The notes beneath the pieces are model-generated. The model had not been told where the DNA came from, did no database searches, and worked only from the letters and a program-made list of their open reading frames with translations. DNA of 34,117 nucleotides from Spirochaetes bacterium GWB1_36_13 (GTDB lineage Bacteria; Spirochaetota; GWB1-36-13), in contig MIAO01000020.1 of assembly GCA_001829155.1 (NCBI GenBank), forward strand, positions 1 through 34,117. Direction: 5' to 3'. A program made the position numbers and the translations under genes. This document shows, piece by piece, positions 17,858-27,139 of the stretch (position 1 is the stretch's first letter; each line of letters starts with the position of its first letter).

Positions 17858-18370
17858 TTATTTGAGAAAAATGGATGAAAACAGTCTGGGCATATCGATA
17901 ATTCTGACAATATTGTTGTTATAATCAAATTCTTCAAGTAAAAAAATATTACTGCTATTCTCACCCAGCGCCTTACTTCTTATCTTCTTTTCATCTAATG
18001 AAATTATTTCATAAATTTCTCTTGCTGCAATCGCGGTTTTAAATGCAACTTCAATTACAACTGCATATTGAAAAAAAACATCTTCTTGAGTAAAACCCAG
18101 CATTTTCAGCGTAGAAAGCACCGGAATCATTTCTCCGCGGATATTTAAAACACCAAGAATATAATCATCGAGCAAGGGTATGGTAATTAATTCATTGGTA
18201 TTTTTTATTTCTACTATTTCCAGAATGGCTTCCAGCGGAACCGCAAAATAATCTTTGCCATCGAGAAATACAAAATAGTTTTTTTTACAAATGATTTCTT
18301 CCTTGTTTTTCTGGCTGATATTTTGCATTAATTCTTGAATAGGGTGTTCCATATTTATTCTCCAATACAT
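17858..18370 (-). CDS. cheW: Chemotaxis coupling protein CheW
   Basis: 'YFVFLDGKDYFAVPLEAILEIVEIKNTNELITIPLLDDYILGVLNIRGEMIPVLSTLKMLG'. Confidence 0.88.
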   Translation of the reverse strand: MYWRINMEHPIQELMQNISQKNKEEIICKKNYFVFLDGKDYFAVPLEAILEIVEIKNTNELITIPLLDDYILGVLNIRGEMIPVLSTLKMLGFTQEDVFFQYAVVIEVAFKTAIAAREIYEIISLDEKKIRSKALGENSSNIFLLEEFDYNNNIVRIIDMPRLFSSIFLK

Positions 18371-19560
18371 TATTTCTTTTCAATTCCGATTAAAGTAACA
18401 TCATCATCAATATTATTATTAGAAAAACAATTCACATCCTCCAGTATTACTCTTATAATTTGTTTTAATGGAATAGAATTATTCATCTTCAATAACTTAA
18501 GTAATCTATCCGAGCCATAAAACTCTTTTTGATGCTTTGCCCGCGCTTCCAGAAGCCCGTCTGTAAAAAGAAAAAAACGGTCTCCTGAAGCAACTGGAAT
18601 CTCAGTAATTTGAAAACCTGCCTCATCCTGTTCGGAAATGCCTAATAATTTGACTGCACTATTGTTTAAAAGGTTGATGCCGGCATCTTTTGAAACAAAT
18701 ATTATTGGATTTTGAAAAGAATTGGTAAAAGCAAGGGTATTTTTTTCTTCATCAATAATCAGATAGGAAACAGTCGCATACATTCCCTGCGGAAAATATC
18801 TTTGCAGCGTTTTATTCAGCAGATACATTGCTTTATCAGTCGGTAAATCATTTTTCATGATGTCATTAACAAGAAATTTCAGCCCGAAAAGCAATAGCGC
18901 TCCGGGGATTCCGTGCCCTGAAATATCCGCCAGGATCACTGCTGTCCGTTTTTGCGACAGGGTTTTGGTCGTAAAAAAATCGCCGCCTATTATATTGGAT
19001 TGTCGGTTATAAATTTCAATATTAAAATTCTGGCATTGGTCTTCCCGGATGTTAATTTCTTTGGTCATGTATTTTGCCAGAGACAGCTCAGACTGCATTT
19101 TTTCATCCCGGAGTTTCAACTCATTTAATAATCGAATATTATCTTTTCTCAATTGATCTTTCTCAAAAGTCTGACCAATGATAAAAATTACTTCTTTTTT
19201 TATGCTGTCAAGCTCATCTTTGACAATATAATTGTCAGCCATTCTCATCAGATCCACTACAGTTTTCCGTTCTGCCTGAGCACTTAAAACAATGACAAGA
19301 ATATCAGTGTAATTTTTCTTTATTGTTTCAACCAATTCCTTGCCGTTCATTTTCGGCATATCAAAATCTGAACAGACCATATCGTATTTTTTCTGGTCGA
19401 TTTTTTTTATTGCTTCCAGACCATCCTCAGCAGTATCTACATTTTGGTAACCAGCCTGATTTAATATTTTTAGCAGCAGTATCCGGATGAGATTTGAATC
19501 ATCAACGAGCAGTATTTTTTTTTCATAAAACATACTTTTTATCCTTTTCATAAAACTCAT
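18370..19560 (-). CDS. Response regulator with PP2C/SpoIIE (RsbU-like) phosphatase output
   Basis: REC 'KILLVDDSNLIRILLLKIL...DMVCSDFDMPKMNGKEL'; PP2C motifs 'IIGGDFF','ILADISGHGIPGALL','FLFTDGLLEA','DDDVTLIGIEKK'; start may be internal ATG at 19533. Confidence 0.93.
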   Translation of the reverse strand: MSFMKRIKSMFYEKKILLVDDSNLIRILLLKILNQAGYQNVDTAEDGLEAIKKIDQKKYDMVCSDFDMPKMNGKELVETIKKNYTDILVIVLSAQAERKTVVDLMRMADNYIVKDELDSIKKEVIFIIGQTFEKDQLRKDNIRLLNELKLRDEKMQSELSLAKYMTKEINIREDQCQNFNIEIYNRQSNIIGGDFFTTKTLSQKRTAVILADISGHGIPGALLLFGLKFLVNDIMKNDLPTDKAMYLLNKTLQRYFPQGMYATVSYLIIDEEKNTLAFTNSFQNPIIFVSKDAGINLLNNSAVKLLGISEQDEAGFQITEIPVASGDRFFLFTDGLLEARAKHQKEFYGSDRLLKLLKMNNSIPLKQIIRVILEDVNCFSNNNIDDDVTLIGIEKK

Positions 19561-20965
19561 TTATTTCTTTATAAATCAAGAGCTTATTTTCTTCAATTAA
19601 AGGAAAAATCATTTCGTTGATATTCTTCGATTTCTGAAAAGCAAGCCGCATAAAATCATCGTGTTTCTGATAGTCTTTCTGATAAAAATTTAATTTTGCA
19701 AGATAAAAATAGGCAAACAGCGACTGGCTGTCATTAAGCAATGCGGTCTGGAGTTCATAAGAAGCAAAATCCGGCATTTCCACTTCCAAATAAATTATTC
19801 CCAGTAACAAATGGGCGCAAAATGAATTCGCGTTTAAAGAAATTGCGATTTGAGAATTTTTCATTGCTTCAAAATATTTTTTTTGTTTCAAATAACATTC
19901 CGCAAGATAGATATAGGCATGCCAATCTCTGGGATTGCAGCCGATATAGTTTAAGAGTTTTATCTCAACTGCAGAATAATGTTCCAAACAGTATTCTTTA
20001 ATAAGATTTTCTATGAATTGGTTATCAAGTCTTTCGTAAATAATTTCCTGTTTAGTATAATTGTCTGAAGCTGGATTATGTTCCAGTCCCGGGTTTTGCT
20101 CATTCATTTCTGCCTGGAATCGTTCGCTTTGTAAAAATTTTTTTTTCTGATAGAAAAAAGTATTCTCGTTCCATACAACTTCAAACAGATGAGGAAACAT
20201 CTGAAGAGTTTCCGAGTAACCCAGAAAAAGAACTCCATTTTCGCTTAAAACAGAATGAAAATTTGAGATTAATTTTTGAATAGTTTGAATATCAAAGTAA
20301 ATAATAACATTTTCACAGAAAATAATATCAACATCATGATATTCTTTTAAAAGAAAAGGTTCAGCATTTAAATTTCCCTGCCGATAGGAAATCAGTTTTT
20401 TTATATTTTCATTTATTAAGTAAGATTTATTGTTTATTTTCTTAAAATATTTTTGAATATAGTAAAAATCCAGATTTCTTAGTTTATACTCGCTGTACTC
20501 TCCCTTGAGCGCTGTTTCGATCGGTTTAATATTAATATCAATTGCAATGATTTGAATGTTCCATTTTTCAATATCATTGAGCAGATCAACTAACAGCATA
20601 GCTATGGTAGAAGGTTCTTCACCGGTGGAACAGCCCGCTGAAACGAGAATGATTTTCCTGTCTCCCTGTTGTTCTTTTTTTTTGATTAAATCAGGTAGAA
20701 GTTTATATTTCAGTGTATTGTAATGTTCTTTGTTTCTGTAAAAGCAGGTTTCATGAATTGTGAAAAAAGATGAAATCAGATCAATTTCTTCAGCGCTGTT
20801 TTCTAAAAATTGAATATATTCCTTTATTTCAAGCTTTTTTGTTAATAATCTTAGATTAACAATAGTATTGAGATGATCAAATTTTTCTTCATGTACCGAA
20901 ATACCGGCTTTGTTTGTAATTATTTCAGCAATTTTTCCTATATTTTGAAGGTTCGCTGTTTCCAC
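19523..20965 (-). CDS. cheR: CheR methyltransferase with C-terminal TPR repeats
   Basis: 'ETCFYRNKEHYNTLKYKLLPDLI', 'LVSAGCSTGEEPSTIAMLL', 'DIIFCENVIIYFDIQTIQKLI..FHSVLSENGVLFLGYSETL'; TPR-like 'DWHAYIYLAECYLKQKKYFEAMKNSQIAISLNANSFCAHLLLGIIYLE'. Confidence 0.93.
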   Translation of the reverse strand: METANLQNIGKIAEIITNKAGISVHEEKFDHLNTIVNLRLLTKKLEIKEYIQFLENSAEEIDLISSFFTIHETCFYRNKEHYNTLKYKLLPDLIKKKEQQGDRKIILVSAGCSTGEEPSTIAMLLVDLLNDIEKWNIQIIAIDINIKPIETALKGEYSEYKLRNLDFYYIQKYFKKINNKSYLINENIKKLISYRQGNLNAEPFLLKEYHDVDIIFCENVIIYFDIQTIQKLISNFHSVLSENGVLFLGYSETLQMFPHLFEVVWNENTFFYQKKKFLQSERFQAEMNEQNPGLEHNPASDNYTKQEIIYERLDNQFIENLIKEYCLEHYSAVEIKLLNYIGCNPRDWHAYIYLAECYLKQKKYFEAMKNSQIAISLNANSFCAHLLLGIIYLEVEMPDFASYELQTALLNDSQSLFAYFYLAKLNFYQKDYQKHDDFMRLAFQKSKNINEMIFPLIEENKLLIYKEINEFYEKDKKYVL

Positions 20966-20972
20966 TATTTAA

Positions 20973-22106
20973 TCACTCCACGGGTTCTTTTAAACTTAAT
21001 TTTACTAAATATTCAGAAATATCTTTTAAATTGATGATTTTATCAACATTTCCGCTTTCAATAGCCGCTTTCGGCATCCCGTATAATATGGAGCTTGTTT
21101 CATCCTGAGCAATAGTAAATCCGTTATGTTTTTTGATATGATAAAATCCTTCTGTTCCATCCTGTCCCATGCCTGTTAGAATCAAAGCAATAACACGCTC
21201 CTGATAAATCTGCGCCAGAGAGGTAAACAGTATATCCGCAGAAGGCCGTAAGCCGACAATAGGCGGTGAATCATTATAGTCAAACCTGCCGTTTTTATCA
21301 AAAATCAAATGATAACCTGAATGAGCAATATAAATATTGCCGGGTTCAGGCAGGGAGCCTTTTTTTGCAAAACAGATGGGCACTTTAGAATAACCGGCGA
21401 GCCAGTCCCTGAAACTTTCGAAAAAACCTTCGCTGAGATGCTGAAGAATAATGATAGGCAATGCAAATCCGGCAGGCAGAGACTGTATAATGTATTTTAA
21501 TGTCTGCGGACCGCCGGTAGAAGAGGCAATCGCAATAATTGGATAATGTTTCAATTTAAATATTTCGGAGATTTTTTGAACAATATTTTTTTTGGAAACC
21601 TGATGACCAGCAGAATGTTTTTTTGTGTAATCTGAAAAGTCAAGATTAGTTGATTTTTGCCGTTTAATGACTCTAAAATCTTTGAATAATCTTACTTTCT
21701 GCAATAAGGAATTTTCAATAATTTTTTCAAATTCACTGTAATTATTAACTAGCGGTTTTTCTATAATATCTACTGCCCCCAGTTCAATTGCTTGAAATGA
21801 AAGGTCTGCGATTTTTTTTCCTGCTCCTGAAAAAATAATAATAGGATTCGTTTTTTCCTCCAATATTTTCGCAATTGCTTCCAGTCCATTCAGGTGAGGC
21901 ATTTCCACATCTGTAATCATAACATCAAAATCGATTTTTCGGGCTAACTGAATTGCTTCCAGTCCGTTGTAAGCGTTTCCGACAACTTCAATATCCGGGG
22001 AAGTTTTTTTGATAACTCTTTCTATCAGGGTGTGAACTATTGCTGAATCATCAACCAATAAAACTTTTATCACTTTAAGCCTCCTTGTCTTTTTTCCGGA
22101 TTTCAA
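20973..22106 (-). CDS. cheB: Chemotaxis methylesterase CheB (REC + CheB domain)
   Basis: 'VLLVDDSAIVHTLIERVI'; 'IAIASSTGGPQTLKYII', 'IILQHLSEGF', 'ALILTGMGQDGTEGF'; likely true start GTG at 22073 preceded by aaggagg. Confidence 0.94.
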   Translation of the reverse strand: MKSGKKTRRLKVIKVLLVDDSAIVHTLIERVIKKTSPDIEVVGNAYNGLEAIQLARKIDFDVMITDVEMPHLNGLEAIAKILEEKTNPIIIFSGAGKKIADLSFQAIELGAVDIIEKPLVNNYSEFEKIIENSLLQKVRLFKDFRVIKRQKSTNLDFSDYTKKHSAGHQVSKKNIVQKISEIFKLKHYPIIAIASSTGGPQTLKYIIQSLPAGFALPIIILQHLSEGFFESFRDWLAGYSKVPICFAKKGSLPEPGNIYIAHSGYHLIFDKNGRFDYNDSPPIVGLRPSADILFTSLAQIYQERVIALILTGMGQDGTEGFYHIKKHNGFTIAQDETSSILYGMPKAAIESGNVDKIINLKDISEYLVKLSLKEPVE

Positions 22107-22120
22107 ATTTGAAAATATTT

Positions 22121-23896
22121 TTATTTAAATTTTTCAACAGTTTGTTCCAGCATATCAGACAGTGATACCAGTTCCCGGATAGCAATCATGCTCTGCCGCG
22201 CGATCTCCGAAGACTGCCGGGCACTGCCTGACATCTGTTTCATTGTTTCCGCTGTCTGCTTTGAGCCGTTTTCCTGCTGTTTGGTAGAGACATCGATCTT
22301 TTGAATAAATCCATTGTTATTGTTAATTTGCTGCCCCACTTCCTCTATGCTGTGAAATATTTTTTTCATGAGCTCCACACATTTTTGAATGGCAAGCACT
22401 TCTTCTTTTGCACCCTGCATAATTTTTTCAATAAAATTTTGAATATCATTCGCGGCAATATTTACTTTTTTAGACGAAATGATTGTTTCTTTTGAGAGTT
22501 CCCTGATTTCAGAAGATACCACACTGAAACCGCGTCCGTATTCTCCGGCTCTGGCAGCCTCTATTGAAGCATTTAAAGATAGTAAATTGGTTTTATTGGC
22601 AACTTCAGTGATAATGCTAACCATTTCATTAATAATTTTGGAACGGGTGCTTAATTCATTTATTTTAGCTGAATTTTCCTTGCTTACATTTTCCATTTCA
22701 GAAAGCGTGGAGACAGTTTCTTCCAGTTGTTTCTGGTCTGTATTTAATATTTTCATGATTTCCTGGCTGGAAATGAGAAGTTCACCTGTATTCCGCGCAA
22801 TTTGTTTTGCTGTTATGGACAATTCTTCCACTGTAGCGCTGATTTCAGTAATACCACTGGCTTGTTCGGTAGCGGCGCTTGTCTGTTCTTCGGATGAGGC
22901 TTCAAATTCTTTTGTGGCGGAGGTAAGCTGAGAGATTCCGTTTTTAACATTTTCGATTACATTTCTTAAATTATTGATCATTTTTTTAAAAGCGAGACCG
23001 ATATCTCCCGGAAGCTCTTTATCAAGTATTTCAGCATTTAATTCTCCCTCTGACATTGCTTTTGCCTGTTCAATTAAAATCATAAGCATATTGTTCATTT
23101 GATTAAATGAATTTGCCAGCTCTGCGATTTCATCATGGCTCCTAACTTGTAAATTGAACTGTTTGATATCTCCGGTTGAAATCATATTAGCAATAGAGAC
23201 TACCTGTTTAAGGGGTTTTGTAATCAGGGAAGAAATAAATTGAATAATAAAGACCAGAATAACAACAGTTGCAATTATAATAATCAATGTAATCCATTTG
23301 AGTGAATTAAAACTATTGATTGAACTATTATAATCTTTTTGAATCGCGGCAGATTCGAGGTTCTCTAATTCTTTTAAACTGGCAGATAAAGCAGTAAAAT
23401 AATCTTCTGTTGTATTGATATAGACAGAAGCGGTGGTAATATCATTATTTTCGATATCGGCGATATCAAAAATCATCTTGGTCCCTTCTTTATAGCTATT
23501 TAATGCGGCGAGTATTTTTTCAAATATTGTTTTTTCATTGTTTAAAAGTTCATTATCAAGTATATCCTTGGTAAACTGAATGAGCTGGTCGATAGTTTCT
23601 ATTTGATCCGATATTTCTTTTGTAATTTTTTTAATTTCAATTCCCGTATCAATAAAATTGAGTATTTTATAAAGTTTATTGTGAATTGTTTGAAATTGAA
23701 TAGAAATAACCGCACTATCTTGGATTTTTTTTATTCTTTTATGATAAATATCACTGATAATATTTTTTTGTTCAAATAACCCATAGAAAGACATCCCTCC
23801 TAAAACAAGACTGGAAAAAACAGCCAATCCTAAGATAACCATCAGTTTATATTTAATCCTAAAATTGAAAGAAAATGGTTTTATACTTTTCATCAA
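22121..23896 (-). CDS. Methyl-accepting chemotaxis protein (4HB-like periplasmic domain, HAMP, MCP signal)
   Basis: Two TMs, HAMP, 'TEVANKTNLLSLNASIEAARAGEYGRGFSVVSSEIRELSKETIISSKKV'. Confidence 0.93.
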   Translation of the reverse strand: MMKSIKPFSFNFRIKYKLMVILGLAVFSSLVLGGMSFYGLFEQKNIISDIYHKRIKKIQDSAVISIQFQTIHNKLYKILNFIDTGIEIKKITKEISDQIETIDQLIQFTKDILDNELLNNEKTIFEKILAALNSYKEGTKMIFDIADIENNDITTASVYINTTEDYFTALSASLKELENLESAAIQKDYNSSINSFNSLKWITLIIIIATVVILVFIIQFISSLITKPLKQVVSIANMISTGDIKQFNLQVRSHDEIAELANSFNQMNNMLMILIEQAKAMSEGELNAEILDKELPGDIGLAFKKMINNLRNVIENVKNGISQLTSATKEFEASSEEQTSAATEQASGITEISATVEELSITAKQIARNTGELLISSQEIMKILNTDQKQLEETVSTLSEMENVSKENSAKINELSTRSKIINEMVSIITEVANKTNLLSLNASIEAARAGEYGRGFSVVSSEIRELSKETIISSKKVNIAANDIQNFIEKIMQGAKEEVLAIQKCVELMKKIFHSIEEVGQQINNNNGFIQKIDVSTKQQENGSKQTAETMKQMSGSARQSSEIARQSMIAIRELVSLSDMLEQTVEKFK

Positions 23897-24075
23897 TATT
23901 CCTCTCTAAAAATTTTTTACGCTGTCTCAGTCTAACATAAACAAAAAAATAACAGATCGGAGTTTCTTCTAAATCGATTGATTGACCGCACCGCATCAAC
24001 AGAGCGGTCAATAGTATGTTTCCTGGCTATGCTATCTTTTTAAAATCCAGAACAGTGCCTGATTTATTTTCAGTT

Positions 24076-24540
24076 TTAATACCCTCCGCATACAAGCAAA
24101 TTGGTTCCGGGAATTTTTTCTATATAAGTGTTTTTATTAATCATTTTTTTTGTTATCTTATGCGGCCACACATAACTTACCCAGCCTTTGCCCGAAGTAT
24201 TTGCCGTTTTAATAAAATCTTTTACGAAATATTTCCCATTGCTATCTTTAAAGTCAATTACATTTTTGTTATTTAATTTTGGCACTCCGCCATTGACAAT
24301 AGTCAATCCATCATCCCGTAAAACAAATAAGTAAAATTCCCCTTGGAGAAAAGCTCCTTTTTTGTTGGCAAATTCTTCTTTTGCTTTTTCAATACCATTG
24401 GTTTTAATGAATTCAACTCCCCGTTGCACCAATTTTACAACAATAGACTTTTTTTCTTTTTCTGATAATTCTTCCGCGAAGCTGATACTGCAGCAAAGTA
24501 ATAAGAGCATCGCAAGAAATTGAGATTTTGTCTTTTTCAT
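24076..24540 (-). CDS. Secreted single-Cache-domain protein
   Basis: Signal peptide 'MKKTKSQFLAMLLLLCCSISFAEE'; sCache-like 'GIEKAKEEFANKKGAFLQGEFYLFVLRDDGLTIVNGGVPKLNNKNVIDFKDSNGKYFVKDFIKTANTSGKGWVSYVWPHKITKKMINKNTYIEKIPGTNLLVCGGY'; no second TM or cytoplasmic domain. Confidence 0.8.
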   Translation of the reverse strand: MKKTKSQFLAMLLLLCCSISFAEELSEKEKKSIVVKLVQRGVEFIKTNGIEKAKEEFANKKGAFLQGEFYLFVLRDDGLTIVNGGVPKLNNKNVIDFKDSNGKYFVKDFIKTANTSGKGWVSYVWPHKITKKMINKNTYIEKIPGTNLLVCGGY

Positions 24541-24769
24541 ACTATCCCCCGCCTTATATTAGTTTAAAACTAAAATAAAATATAGATATAAAAAAAAATG
24601 AAAACAAGCGCTTGCCCTGACAAAGGGTCTTTTTTCTGAAAAACCAGGGTGTTAAAACCTATTAAAACGAGCAATTGAAATGATAATGAATGTATATTTG
24701 TTTTTTATAATTTATTTCTTAATCTTATTTCAAAGCAGAAAAAAATTTGAAGAAAAAATAGGAGATTGT

Positions 24770-26428
24770 TTATTTTTGAATATTTTTCGGCAGCCTGATT
24801 TCAAAACAGATGCCTGTTTCATCCGGAGTGTCTTTGCAAAAGACATGTCCTTGATGAAAGCGGATGCTTTCGCGGACAATGGAAAGCCCCAGTCCGCTTC
24901 CTGAAACACTACCTGTTCTGCTTTTGCTGACCCTGAAAAAACGCCTGAAAACATCTTCCCTGTATTCCCTCGCAATTCCTGGACCGTTGTCACAGATTGT
25001 AATCACTGCTTTTTCTTTTTCTTCAAAGACCCTGATTTCAGTTTTGCCTTTTTCTTTATCATTGTATTTGATTGAATTTTCAATCAGATTATAAATTGAA
25101 TAATAAAGGATTTCTTCAACAGCTTTTAAATGAATCGTGTTTCCTTTAGTAAATCTAAGATGAATATTTTTCTTTTCCGCAGCTGGCTGGAGCGCTTCCA
25201 CAACTTTATCAACAATCTGTGTCAGTTCGGTTTCTTTCTTGTCTCCAAAAACTGAAGCATATTCAATTTTTTCGAGCCGGATCAAGTCGTTGATGATTTC
25301 AGAGAGGCGGGAAAGGGCGTTTTTGGTTTTTTCCACATAGTATTTATTTTTATCGTCAATCTGATCTTCCAATATTTCCAAATAACCTAAAATAATAGCC
25401 ATCGGGGTTTTAAACTCATGGACAATATCTGAAATAAACTGTTCTTTCAGGCGGTTTAATTTTTCGCTTTCAGTAATATCGCTTAAAACCAGAATCACTT
25501 TTCCGCTGATATAAAATGCCTGGAAATTGTAAATCGCTTCCCGGTCAACCCGGACAACCGGTATTTTCAGGCTCACTTCTTTTTCAGTTTCGTAGCATTC
25601 TTTGACCGATTCTACAATTTTGGAATGAAAAAAAGTCTCATAATAAAGTTTTTTGACTTTTACAGGATTATTTAAAAGGACTTCCAGTTTAGGGTTGTAA
25701 ATTTCTACTTTTCCTCTTTCATCCAGGAGTGCCACGCCTACGGGAAGATTTAAAATAACGGTTTCAATGGTTTCTTCTCGTTTTTGTAAAAGAGAGTAGT
25801 TTTCTTCAATCATTCTAGCCATTGTATTGAGATTTTTGACAACCGGTTCGATTTCACCTTTTCCGAAGTAGTGAATCCGGGCTGAGTAGTCTCCTGTCCC
25901 GAATTTCTGTGTAAATTGAATCAGTTCTTTGAGAGGCTGGAAAACTTTTCCGGCAAATAAAAAGAAAATTGTAAGAATCAAGAGGCTCCCAAAAAGAGTC
26001 CATTTGTAAAATTCAGGAAGGATCAATTCAAAATAACGGCTCTTTTTTTCTATTCCAAGCCTTAAAATCATTTTTTCATTTTTCCCAGCCAAGTAAATGT
26101 ATTCTTTGCCATTGTCCATCCGGATCGAGTAGCCGTTTTTCACTTCTTCCGCATAAAAAATAAAGAAAGGTTCCTTGACAAAGGAATCATAATAAGTGTG
26201 CCCGTTTGGGAGGGCAAGGGTAACGCGTATGTCTTCCGATTCTAAAGCGGGGATCATTTTATCCGAGAAATCAGATAAGTTTGAAACCAGCACTTTTTTA
26301 AGCATATCTTTCCGGTTTTCAATCGAAACACGGTAAAGGTCGTTTTTCATAAAGATAAGCATGCCGACCATGAAAACCAGAAAGACAAATAAAAGAAGAA
26401 GAATCAGTTTTAAGCGTATTTTAATCAT
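24770..26428 (-). CDS. phoR: PhoR-type sensor histidine kinase
   Basis: Two TMs, HAMP, PAS-like, 'FISDIVHEFKTPMAIILGYLEIL', 'NLIENSIKYN', 'DNGPGIAREYREDVFRRFFRVSKSRTGSVSGSGLGLSIV'; adjacent to phoU. Confidence 0.88.
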   Translation of the reverse strand: MIKIRLKLILLLLFVFLVFMVGMLIFMKNDLYRVSIENRKDMLKKVLVSNLSDFSDKMIPALESEDIRVTLALPNGHTYYDSFVKEPFFIFYAEEVKNGYSIRMDNGKEYIYLAGKNEKMILRLGIEKKSRYFELILPEFYKWTLFGSLLILTIFFLFAGKVFQPLKELIQFTQKFGTGDYSARIHYFGKGEIEPVVKNLNTMARMIEENYSLLQKREETIETVILNLPVGVALLDERGKVEIYNPKLEVLLNNPVKVKKLYYETFFHSKIVESVKECYETEKEVSLKIPVVRVDREAIYNFQAFYISGKVILVLSDITESEKLNRLKEQFISDIVHEFKTPMAIILGYLEILEDQIDDKNKYYVEKTKNALSRLSEIINDLIRLEKIEYASVFGDKKETELTQIVDKVVEALQPAAEKKNIHLRFTKGNTIHLKAVEEILYYSIYNLIENSIKYNDKEKGKTEIRVFEEKEKAVITICDNGPGIAREYREDVFRRFFRVSKSRTGSVSGSGLGLSIVRESIRFHQGHVFCKDTPDETGICFEIRLPKNIQK

Positions 26429-27126
26429 CAGGACAACGGCTGGTGTTTAATGTTTTTTCCCTCAATCATATAAATTGTATCCTGACAGATGTTGGTGCAG
26501 TGGTCGCCGACTCTTTCCAGATTTTTGGAAATGCTGATCAGACTGATAAAAAATTCAGCCTTGTCCGGCTTGTCTGAAATTTCGGCAATGCATTTCATAA
26601 TCATTGATTTGTTATATGAGTCGACAAGGTTGTCCATTTTAATCACATCCCGTGCCAGATGAGTGTCTTTTTCAATAATGCACTGAAGGGTTTTATCGAT
26701 CATTTCATTGGCTTTGGCCGCCATATATTTCAGTTCCTGATAATTTCCAAGCTGGCTAAAAAGTCCGTAATAATCGTTTTGAATAAAATCAATGACTCTT
26801 TCGCTGATATTCACAGCCATATCCCCGATTCTCTCAAAGTCGTTGTTCATTTTTAAAACCATCACGACAAAGCGGAGATCCACTGCAATCGGCTGCTGTA
26901 AAGCGAATATTTTCAAGGATTCTTCATCGAGTTTATTTTCCATCATATCGATCATAGTGTCTTTTTCAACAACGCTTTTTGCCAGATTCTCATCTTTTTC
27001 AAACAATGCCCTTGTGGAATAAACAATGGCTTCATTGACCATATTTGCCATTTGAAGAAGGTTTCTTCTAAGTTCTTCGATGACTTCATCTAAATGAATT
27101 TTCATTACTGCCTCTCTTATTTTCAT
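26428..27126 (-). CDS. phoU: Phosphate signalling complex protein PhoU
   Basis: 'ALQQPIAVDLRFVVMVLKMNNDFERIGDMAVNISE' and 'SKNLERVGDHCTNICQDTIYMIEGK'; likely start is the internal ATG of 'MKIHLDEVIEELRRNLLQMANMV'. Confidence 0.95.
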   Translation of the reverse strand: MKIREAVMKIHLDEVIEELRRNLLQMANMVNEAIVYSTRALFEKDENLAKSVVEKDTMIDMMENKLDEESLKIFALQQPIAVDLRFVVMVLKMNNDFERIGDMAVNISERVIDFIQNDYYGLFSQLGNYQELKYMAAKANEMIDKTLQCIIEKDTHLARDVIKMDNLVDSYNKSMIMKCIAEISDKPDKAEFFISLISISKNLERVGDHCTNICQDTIYMIEGKNIKHQPLS

Positions 27127-27139
27127 AAAGTTTTTAATT

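Noticed and set aside
22479-22931. 150-aa plus-strand ORF
   Set aside because: Antisense to the MCP signalling domain; low-complexity Ser/Val composition typical of antisense frames.
24016-24276. 86-aa plus-strand ORF overlapping the sCache gene
   Set aside because: Antisense to a gene with clear signal peptide and domain; no supporting motif.
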